A stretch of DNA of 64,000 nucleotides from Fratercula arctica. Its lineage: Eukaryota > Chordata > Aves > Charadriiformes > Alcidae. The notes beneath the pieces are model-generated. The model had not been told where the DNA came from. It saw only the letters and a list, made by a program, of their open reading frames with translations, and did no database searches. The stretch spans positions 23,269,352-23,333,351 of the forward strand of contig CANTUZ010000008.1 of assembly GCA_947846985.1 (NCBI GenBank). Reading direction: 5' to 3'. The translations under genes were made by a program, and so were the position numbers. The stretch's first letter is position 1. Each line of letters starts with the position of its first letter. Shown in pieces: positions 51,278 through 59,900 of the stretch.

Positions 51278-52814
51278 ATGTGGGAGAACATGGGCAGGTA
51301 CCCGGAGAATTTCTTGCCGCCAATGGTCTGGGACTTCACCCCTGAACAATTACAAGACCCTGATAGAGTAATAGAATATCTGAAGGAAAAATGCTGTGGC
51401 TATTCTAGAGAGGCACAACTCACCGGACTGTGCTGGGCCCTGGCCAGTACCTACCAGGCACTGCTCAGTGCTATGCAGCACCCTCAGGAGAAAGAGATAG
51501 AGACCAGACCGGCAGGTGCTGCGGCTGCTGCGGCCCCTGCGGCGGGCGCTGCGGCTGCTGCAGCCCCTGCAACAGGCACTGGGGCTACTCCAACCCCTGA
51601 GACAGACACTACGGCTACTCCAACCCCTGCGACAGACCCTGTAGCTACCGCAACCCCTGTGGCAGCCACTGCAGCTACTCCAACCCCGATGGCAGCCACT
51701 GCCGCTGAACCAGGGAACCAACCCATTCCAGTATCCGTTGCCCCAATATGAAAGAAAAAGTACACAAAGAAATCAGTTCACTTAGTAAGAGATGACAATG
51801 AACCAGGGCCATCACAAGGACAGGAGGAAGAGGCAGAACCAGAGATAATTACCCGGTCCCTATCCCTGAGTGAGCTGCAGGATATGCGAAAAGATTTTAG
51901 CCGACTTTCAGGCGAGCACATTGTCACCTGGCTGCTTCAGTGTTGGGATAACGGGGCCAGTAGCCTGGAATTAAGAGGGTAGGGAAGCCAGGCAGTTGGG
52001 ATCCCTGACTAGGGAAGGCAGCATTGACAAGTCAATTGGAAAGAAGACCCAAGCCCTCAGCCTCTGGAAACGACTCCTGTCAGGCGTGAGGGAGAGGTAC
52101 CCCTTCAGTGAAGATGTTGTATGCCAACCAAGCAAATGGACCACCATGGAAAGAGGTATCCATACCTGAGAAAATTAGCAGTGCGGGAGATGATTTATTA
52201 TGACTTAGACAATACAGACTTGCCCACAGACCCTGATGAGGTGCAATGCATAAGGCCCATGTGGCGGAAGTCTGTACGGAGTGCACCATTGTCATATGCC
52301 AACTCACTGGCAGTAATGGAATGGAAAGGTGAAGAAGGACCAATGGTGGATGAGGTGGCTGGCCGGCTCCGGCGATATGAAGAAAGCCTCTCTTCCCCCC
52401 TTGTCTCAGCTGTGGAGAAACTGTCCCAGAAGGTCCAGCAACTTGAAGAGAATATGTCCTACTCCCCACCTGTACGGGCCAGCATCTCAGCTATTAGGAG
52501 CAGGCATTTCCCCACTCGAGAGAGAGTACAGAGGGTACACACCACGAGGCACCCTGTGGTTCTACCTGCGAGACCATGGAGAGGACACGAGGAAGTGGGA
52601 TGGACAACCTACTTGGATCCTGCGGACACGGGTACAGGAGTTGCAAGGAAGGACAACCACAAAAGGGGATCCCTCCAGGAAAGGTGCCGCCCCAGTTTCC
52701 AGTGGGCAGTTCCCCAGACAGAGCAGAAGGCCTGATCTTGCTTCTGATCCTCTTGAAGGAACCTCCAAGTCATTTCTGCAAGAAGTGAGTACCGGATACC
52801 ATGACCAGTATTAG
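51278..52814 (+). pseudogene. gag: gag remnant of the ERV-L-like provirus
   Basis: The Gag polyprotein forms the particle core. The frame begins at ATG 51278, the first ATG after an in-frame TGA, with an N-terminal part that includes YPENFLPPMVWDFTPEQL. It runs into a low-complexity Ala/Pro/Thr repeat (51512-51721). Breaks seen: TGA at 51749-51751, after which the same frame reads on; a shift near 51980 (TAG at 51980-51982); another near 52165; and another near 52530, entering the frame that reads on to TAG 52812-52814 next to protease. The central part has clear coding character (AVREMIYYDLDNT; EVQCIRPMWRKSVRSAP; a coiled-coil-like VEKLSQKVQQLEENM). No CCHC zinc knuckle was found. Assigned by position and order with protease and RT, and by likeness to avian ERV-L gag. 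Confidence 0.8.
51512..51721 (+). repeat. Seven 30-bp (ten-codon) tandem repeats within gag
   Basis: Units start at 51512, 51542, 51572, 51602, 51632, 51662 and 51692. Each encodes a decapeptide of the type (A/T)(G/D/A)(A/T/P)xA(A/T)(A/P)(A/T)P(x). The first two units are nearly pure Ala/Pro, the middle ones follow the TPATDTxATPTP pattern, and the last is degenerate. The unit length is a multiple of three, so changes in copy number keep the frame, which fits a flexible linker in Gag. Confidence 0.9.
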
Positions 52815-53318
52815 AGGGGCCCTGCCTCCAGCCAGGTGGAGGAAAGGGACAACCGGGTTTATTGGACAGTGTGGATTCGATGGCCTGGCACATCAGACCC
52901 ACAGGAGTATAAGGCTCTAGTGGACACAGGAGCACAGTGCACTCTGATACCATCAAGCTATAGAGGGGTAGAACCCATTTGTATTTCTGGGGTCACAGGG
53001 GGATCCCAAGAGTTGACTGTATTGGAGGCAGAAGTGAGCCTAACTGGGAATGAGTGGCAAAAGCATCCCATTGTGACTGGCCCAGATGCTCCATGCATCC
53101 TTGGTATAGATTACCTCAGGAGAGGGTATTTTAAGGACCCAGAGGGGTATCGGTGGGCCTTTGGCATAGCTGCCTTGGAGACGGAGGAAGTTAAACAGTT
53201 GTCCACCTTGCCTGGTCGCTCGGAGGACTCTTCTGTTGTGGGGTTGTTGAGGGTCGAAGAACAGCAGGTGCCGATTGCTACCACAACGGTGCATCGGCAG
53301 CAATATCGCACTAACTGA
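52815..53318 (+). pseudogene. pro: Aspartic protease of the ERV-L-like provirus
   Basis: Retroviral protease cuts Gag and Pol into mature proteins. The open stretch after TAG 52812-52814 includes the catalytic motif LVDTGAQ at about 52917-52937 (Asp codon 52923-52925), a downstream ILGIDYL segment at about 53098-53118 in the position of the second conserved box, and the usual beta-rich character. It is closed by TGA at 53316-53318, in the same frame as reverse transcriptase, so protease and RT formed one continuous frame before this stop. The TGA probably arose from CGA by CpG loss, as at two other sites in this provirus. Confidence 0.88.
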
Positions 53319-54488
53319 GACTCTCTGATTCCCATCCATAAGCAGATTTGTCAACTAGAGGTTCAAGGAGTGATCAGCAAGACTCGCTCGCCTTTTAACA
53401 GTCCTATATGGCCGGTGCGAAAATCTAATGGAGACTGGCAGCTAACAGTAGACTATCGTGGCCTGAATGAAGTCACGCCGTCGCTGAGCGCTGCTGTGCC
53501 GGACATGCTAGAACTCCAGTATGAACTGGAGTCCAAGGCAGCCATGTGGTATGCCACGACTGATACAGCAAATGCATTTTTCTCAATCCCTTTGGCAGCA
53601 GAGTGCAGGCCACAGTTTGCTTTCACTTGGAGGGGCATCCAGTACACCTGGCATCGACTGCCCCAGGGGTGGAAACACAGCCCCACCATTTGCCATGGAC
53701 TGACCCAGACTGCACTGGAACAGGGTGAAGCTCCAGAACATCTGCAGTACATTGATGACATCATTGTATGGGGAAACACAGCCGAAGAAGTTTTTGAGAA
53801 AGGGAATAAAATAGTCCGAACCTTCTGAAAGCTGGTTTTGCCATAAAACGAAGTAAGGTCAAGGGACCTGCACAGGAGATCCAGTTCTTAGGAATAAAAT
53901 GGCAAGATGGATGCCATCAGATCCCAATGGATGTGTTCAACAAAATAGCAGCTATGTCTCCACCAACTAGTAAAAAGGAAACACAAGCTTTCTTAGGCAT
54001 TGTGGGTTTTTGGAGGATGCATATCCCAGATTACAGTCTGATTGTAAGCCCTCTGTATCAAGTAACCCGGAAGAAGAACGATTTTAAATGGGGTCCTGAG
54101 CAACGACAAGCTTTTGAACAAATCAAACAGGAAATAGTCCATGCAGTGGTCCTGGGGCCAGTCTGGGCAGGACAAGATGTTAAAAATGTGCTCTACACCG
54201 CAGCCGGGGAGAATGGCCCTACCTGGAGCCTCTGGGAGAAAGCACCAGGGGAGATCCAAGGTCGACCCCTAGGGTTTTGGAGTCGGGGATACAGAGGATC
54301 CGAAGCCCGCTACACTCCAACAGAAAAAGAGATATTGGCAGCATATGAAGGGGTTCGAGCTGCTTTGGAGGTGGTTGGTACAGAAGCGCAGCTCCTCTTA
54401 GCACCTCAACTGTCGGTTCTGGGTTGGATGTTCAAAGAAAGGGTCCCCACCACACATCATGCAACTGATGCTACATGGAGTAAGTGGA
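53319..54488 (+). pseudogene. pol: Reverse transcriptase of the ERV-L-like provirus
   Basis: Reverse transcriptase copies viral RNA into DNA. Visible blocks in order: SPFNSPIWPVRKSNGDWQ-type entry to the fingers (cut here), VDYRGLNEVT, the first catalytic region DTANAFFSIPL, LPQGWKHSPTI, and the catalytic box YIDD (53748-53759) followed by IIVWG. The connection follows: FLGIKWQDG, FLGIVGFWRMHIPD, PLYQVTRKKNDFKWG. Both Asp of YIDD are kept. A frameshift at about 53825 (TGA 53826-53828 in the old frame) moves the reading to another frame for the connection part. The gene is then split by the solo LTR at 54489. YIDD and the connection blocks point to class III, not the YMDD of class II. Confidence 0.92.
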
Positions 54489-54825
54489 TGTCCTGGTTCC
54501 GGCGGGGACAGGGTTAAGTATTCCATGCCATGTGAGCCACGCCCACTCTGAGATTAAAAGGAGGGGAGGGGGCAGGCAATCGGGTTTGGAGCGGGCTGGC
54601 GCCTCCTGGGTCCGGACCAGCGGGGAGCGGCGGTTCCGTAATCACGTTTGTATATTTCTCTGTCGGTGTTATTGTTGTTGTTTTCTTGTTCCCTTTACTG
54701 TTCTGTTAAACTGCCTTTGTCTCAACCCAAGAGTATTGCCTTTTTCTTCTGATCCTTCCCATACCGGGAAGCGCAGAGCGAGCGACACGTGGTTCTTTGT
54801 TGCCGTCTGAGGCCAGACCACAACA
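54489..54825 (+). mobile_element. Nested solo LTR inside pol, same ERV-L-type family
   Basis: 337 bp, TG...CA, the same family as the provirus LTRs. The target-site duplication GTGGA is perfect at 54484-54488 and 54826-54830. It lies inside the polymerase frame between the RT connection and RNase H. Insertion plus duplication adds 342 bases, a multiple of three, so the frames on both sides stay in register, though the LTR itself brings in stops. It shows that a second element of this family inserted into an existing copy and then collapsed to a solo LTR. Confidence 0.96.
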
Positions 54826-55430
54826 GTGGATTGCACTGATCACACAACGAACTCGAATGGGAAACCCCAGTCGCCCAGGAATTCTGGAAGTGATCATGGA
54901 CTGGCCAGAAGGCAAGGATTTTGGAATGTCACCAGAGGAGGAGGTGACGCATGCAGAAGAGGCCCCACCATATAATAAACTGCCAGAAAATGAGAAGAAA
55001 TATGCCCTGTTCACTGATGGGTCCTGCCGGATTGTGGGAAAACATCAAAAGTGGAAGGCTGCTGTGTGGAGTCCTACATGACAAGTTGCAGAAGCCAGTG
55101 AAGGACAAGGTGAATCGAGCCAGTTTGCAGAGGTGAAAGCCATTCAGCTGGCTTTGGACATCGCTGAGCGAGAAAAATGGCCAGTACTTTATCTCTACAC
55201 TGACTCATGGATGGTGGCAAATGCTCTGTGGGGGTGGTTACAGCAGTGGAAGCAGGGCAACTGGCCGCGCAGAGGCAAACCCATCTGGGCTGCTGAACTA
55301 TGGCAAGATATTGCTGCCCGGATAGAGAATCTGGTTGTGAAAGTACACCACGTAGATGCCCACGTACTGAAGAATCGGGCCACAGAGGAACATCAGAACA
55401 ACCAGCAGGTGGATCGGGCTGCTAGGATTG
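54826..55430 (+). pseudogene. pol: RT tail and RNase H of the ERV-L-like provirus
   Basis: Continues the frame in use before the nested LTR. After the connection tail comes RNase H, which degrades the RNA strand of RNA:DNA hybrids. Its catalytic residues are all visible: D in LFTDGS (55016-55018), E in SSQFAEVKA (about 55133), D in LYTDSW (about 55201), and D in HHVDAH (about 55356). A TGA at 55079-55081, in an ACATGACAA context, interrupts it between the first Asp and the Glu. The frame is the same on both sides, so this is a point change, probably CGA to TGA. Confidence 0.9.
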
Positions 55431-56341
55431 AAGTGGCTCAAGTGGATCTGGATTGGCAACATAAGGGTGAACTATTCATAGCTCGGTGGGCCCATGAGAC
55501 CTCAGGCCACCAAGGAAGAGATGCGACATATAGATGGGCTCGTGACCGAGGGGTGGACTTGACCATGGACACTATTGCACAGGTCATCCATGAATGTGAG
55601 ACATGCGCTGCAATCAAGCAAGCCAAGCGTTTGAAGCCCCTTTGGTATGGAGGACGATGGTTGTAATATAAATACGGGGAGGCCTGGCAGATTGATCATA
55701 TCACACTGCCACGAACCTGTCAAGGCAAGCGCTATGTGCTCACAATGGTGGAAGCAACTGCTGGATGGCTGGAAACATACCCTGTGCCCCATGCCACTGC
55801 CCGGAATACCATCCTGGGCCTTGAAAAGCAAGTCCTGTGGCGACATGGTACCCCAGAGAGAACTGAGCCGGACAACAGGACTCATTTCCGAAACAGCCTC
55901 ATAGACACCTGGGCCAAAGAGCATGGCAGTGAGTGGGTATATCGCATCCGCTATCACGCACCAGCCTCTGGGAAGATAGAACAGTACAATGGACTGTTAA
56001 AAACTACACTGGGAGCAATGGCTGGTGGGACCTTAAAACGTTGGGATGCACATTTAGCAAAGGCTACCTGGGTAGTTAATACCAGGGGATCTACCAATCG
56101 GGCTGGCCCTGCCCAGTCAAAACTTACACGTACTGTGGAAGGGGATAAGGTCCCCGTAGCGCACATGAAGAATATGTTAGGGAAGACAGTCTGGGTTAGT
56201 CCTGCCTCAGGCAAAGGCAAACCCATCCGTGGGATTGCTTTTGCCCAAGGACCTGGGTGCACTTAGTGGGTAATGCGGCAGGATGGGGAAGTCCGATGTG
56301 TACCTCATGGGGACTTGATTTTGGGGGAGAATAGCCAATGA
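55431..56341 (+). pseudogene. pol: Integrase of the ERV-L-like provirus
   Basis: Integrase inserts viral DNA into the genome. The N-terminal zinc-binding part is visible as H-H-C-C: WAHETSGH and CETCAA (about 55490-55615). The core has the DDE triad: D in WQIDH (about 55693), D in EPDN (about 55871) and E in KIEQYN (about 55980), with about 35 residues between the last two, as in DD35E integrases. TAA at 55664-55666 and TAG at 56264-56266 are in-frame stops; the frame continues past both and closes at TGA 56339-56341 after VPHGDLILGEN. It lies directly upstream of the 3' untranslated part. No env follows. Confidence 0.9.
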
Positions 56342-56653
56342 ATCAAATCGTGTGTTGTTGATTGCTATGTAACACTGTCACTGTATGTCCTCGTTACTAT
56401 AATTGCTATCAGCTGTACTGCAGTAAGAATCACCCAAATTAAGGACAGATGGACTTTGATGAAGAACTGAGTAAAGCACAGCAGTGATGTGATTAGAACT
56501 GATGTCAGCAGCTGATGCCCAGCAACTTCCTCAAGATCTACATCTTTGGCCCGTGGACTGTGTGCATGAGCCATGCCGGGTACAACAGTCACATGTTCCG
56601 AAAACTGTAAGATCTGGGCATGGCAAAAATGGTACGGAATAAGGGATGGATAA
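56342..56653. other. 3' untranslated part of provirus, no env or dUTPase; weak polypurine tract
   Basis: About 310 bases between the end of integrase and the 3' LTR. No open frame resembling Env or dUTPase is visible. The bases just before the LTR (56638-56653, including AAGGGATGGA) are the likely polypurine tract, which primes plus-strand DNA, but it is interrupted by T. A G/A-rich run near 56322-56330 is a second candidate. Confidence 0.65.
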
Positions 56654-56991
56654 TGTCCTGGTTCCGGCGGGGACAAGGTTAAGTATTCCATGCCATGTGA
56701 GCCATGCCCACCCTTAGATTAAGAGGAGGGGAGGGGGCAGGAAGTTGGGCTTGGAGTGGGCTGGTGTGTCCCGGGTCTGGTTGGTGAGTGGCAGTTCCGT
56801 AATCGTGTTTGTATATTCCTCTGTCCATGTTATTGTTGCTGTTTTTTTTTCGTGTTCCCTCTGCTGTTCTGTTAAACTGCCTTTATCTCAACCCAAGAGT
56901 TTTGCCTTTTTCTTGTGATCCTTCCCGTACTGGGAAGAGCTGAGCGAGTGGCACGTGGTTCTTTGTTACCATCTGAGGCCAAACCACTACA
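56654..56991 (+). repeat. 3' LTR of the ERV-L-like provirus
   Basis: 338 bp, matching the 5' LTR except for about 27 substitutions by eye and a one-base length change in the T run. Many differences are CG versus TG or CA, as expected from CpG decay. The last bases read CCACTACA instead of CCACGACA. TAAGT follows at 56992-56996, matching the left flank TAAAT at four of five bases. Confidence 0.95.
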
Positions 56992-59900
56992 TAAGTGCAT
57001 CAATAAATTTCAAACCAGTCATGTTTATTAATATTTGTATTAACCTCTCTTGTAATAAGGTGAAATATTTTAGCGAGACAGTTTGATGTTTTGTTTCTGT
57101 CACTGAGCTTGTGGGAGTGGGGTGCCAAGGAGGAAGGACCTAAGTATTCAGCCCTTTATTAAGGGGCAAATTCTGACTTCTTTACTGCACGTGTAGCCAT
57201 AGTAACTCAAGTAAAATATTTTGCAGAGTGAGATTCTGTTATGAATCATTTATTTATATGCATAAATATGGCAGAATCTGGGCAAAAATATTTTGCTTTT
57301 ATCAAAATTATATTGTTTGGATCTAAAATGATGAAAGGTGTTCTGTTCAATGTGCAAATAGTTGTGGTTTTACTAATTTAAAGAGAATTATTCCTTAGTT
57401 ACATAATATAAATGAGATCAGAAATGTTTGTTTTTTTTTCTTCCAGTTATAGAAGCAAATCTTAATTTTAGTTTCTGCTGGTTCAAGGGAGAGTACTTCA
57501 ACAAAATTGATACAAATGGTGCTTCTTAATTCTTGGTGAGTAATTTACATTTAAATATGCAACTTAAAGTAGTCTTAGGCTGATCATATCACACTGGATA
57601 AATGTATGACATCTATATGGAAATAATTGATTTTGCTTTCCTTGTTCTTTGAGCTGAATTTAGAACTGTTAATGCTGTTGATTACAATGGTTTCCTAAGA
57701 TCAGTATTATTTGTCTTTTTATTAAGCTCTGGACAAATGTATATACAATAGGAGGCAGATATTAAACTCATTCCTGTTGATGTACTATTCCATGTTACAA
57801 ACCTTTGTACTCCTGTTGTAGCTAGTTTTTGTGCAAAATGCACATACAAGTGTTGCTTTGCCATGCCCAAATCTCTTTGTTTAATGGGTGCAAAGTAACT
57901 CAGGTTATTTTAAGGCTATTCATGGAGTAAAACTGCTTTCTTCTCTGTCCTCTGCATTTTATTGTATAGGGTATCTACCTGGTAGGGGAACAAACAAATC
58001 AATTTTCTAGGTGAAGATTTTCAATGAAGTTTTATCAACGTGGTCAAAGTAGCTGGTGAGGTTCCCCCTGGAATCTCTGATAGCATTTTTCATATGTTCC
58101 TCTCTTCTGACATGCTACTTTGTTTTCATAAGCTGTTAGTATGGCCATTTTTCTTGTAAATCTGTTTACGATTCTAACTGCCATCCAACAGCTGTACTTT
58201 TGCTTGAAATACACTTAGAATCACCTGAACCACAAGGTGGTTGTTTGTGTGCTCTTACCTGTGCCAGGATCCTCTGTTGCTCCTAACGAGTGGTACATAA
58301 CACTTAGAACTGACTTACTCAATGATGACTAAGTGTTTCTAATTTAGGAATTTAAAAAGGGGCTGCTTTTGCCAAGGCAACATAATTCACATGAAAAGGT
58401 GCTACAGCTCTTTTCCTGACCCAGTTCAACCCCTCCCTAAACATTTACCTGCCTTTCTTTAAAATGTCTCAGGAAGCTTTGACTGTCAGCATATTAAGAT
58501 GCTGAGGCAGCAAGACTCAAGACCCAACATCTCTCAGCTTCAGACATTGAACTTCAATGTGTAAGTCAAACTTCAACCTCTATCACATGTATCAGGACAT
58601 TACTGGGCTGGGTGTTTTGAGGAGGATTAATTATTCTGACCAAGATGCAAACTATGGAGATAAAAGTTTGTTTGTTTTAAAGGATTATAAACTTCTGTCC
58701 AAAGAGGTTATTTACATTTTATTCATAATTAAATAAGTTTACTTCTGATGCCAGAAAACTGTGTCTCTAAAATATACATAATTGAAAATAATATAATTAC
58801 ATTCAGGACTAATTGAAATTACATTGTTGATTTCTTTTCAGAATGCCCATGTACAGTACTGAATATGGCTGCATAAACTGTAGATTTAGATATTTGATTT
58901 AGTCACTAGTACAGAAATGAAGATCCTTTTGGTATTAAAAAAAGAAATTAAAAAGAACCTAAAACAACAGGAAAAAAAAATGGCAAAAAGCCCATTATAA
59001 CACTGTCTGGAGATGCTTTTCATTTCCTGGGTGGAGGAATATAAAGGGAAGCTTTTAAATCCAGCTTCAGTAGCACAGAATAACATCTGTTGAATTTGGT
59101 GTGCATGTGGAGGTTTGAGCAAAGCAGTCCTGTCCAGTTCGGAGTCCCAGTTAGAATATTCAAATCCAATATAACTTCAAAGGGATTATAATATTCTACT
59201 GCCAGTCAATTCCTGTGTTTTCTTTGACCCACTTTGAAATTATTTCTTAAAAATTTGGCTGAAGAAATCAGATTGACGGTACAGGTCCAGGCACAGACTT
59301 TTTATATTCAAGCCAAATATTATGTTTGTCTACGCCAATGCAATTAAATGAAGTAAAGTGAAGCTGCAGAGACACGATCATCAAGAGTAAATCACTGCAG
59401 ATCTTTTAACCTGAGAATGCCTGAAAGTCTGAACTGAGACAAGTGAAGCTTTTGGACTCCAATCATGCATTGGTGTTTTCATTTTACTTTAATATTTCTT
59501 TTTTAATAATCAATAGCCAAAAACACTTTTACATTAACAATTTCTTACTTTTCCTCATTCAAATCAGAACTAGGATTAGAATGAGATCTTTTCAAAATTA
59601 TTTCGTTGTAGGTTGTGATAGATACTTGCCATACATGGTATTGATTTAATGCATATTTGAATAGCTAATGAAAGAAAAGAATTGATTTTGTTTGGTGTTT
59701 AACTCTTGCTTTTTTTTTCCCCTTTGTATAGTGCTCTGTTTAAATGCTTTTGCCACAAATGTGTGGGGAAAGCAAAGGTGTTTATATTACTGTTTCTTCT
59801 ATTGAATCACACGGATCCATGGAGATTCATTAAACCTGCAAAAATATAGAGGTCTTTTTTTTCTTTTCATAAATGGGCTGTGGTGATTATAAATAAAGCC

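Larger units (their letters stand above)
50356..56991 (+). mobile_element. Class III (ERV-L-like) endogenous retrovirus, near full-length, defective
   Basis: About 6.6 kb from LTR to LTR, of which 342 bp is a later nested insertion. Order: 5' LTR, tRNA-Lys-type primer-binding site, leader with a hydrophobic frame, gag, protease, reverse transcriptase, RNase H, integrase, short 3' untranslated part, 3' LTR. The pol protein resembles ERV-L (for example the FLGIVGFWR and PLYQVTRKKNDF blocks of the RT connection region). No env and no dUTPase are visible. Flanks are TAAAT on the left and TAAGT on the right, a 5-bp target duplication with one change. The two LTRs differ at about 27 sites by eye (~8%), so insertion is old. 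Coding frames carry several stops and frameshifts. Confidence 0.95.

Noticed and set aside
51350..51765. Minus-strand frames across the gag repeat, rich in Cys/Gly/Ser or Val/Ala
   Set aside because: They are the antisense reading of the 30-bp Ala/Pro/Thr repeat.
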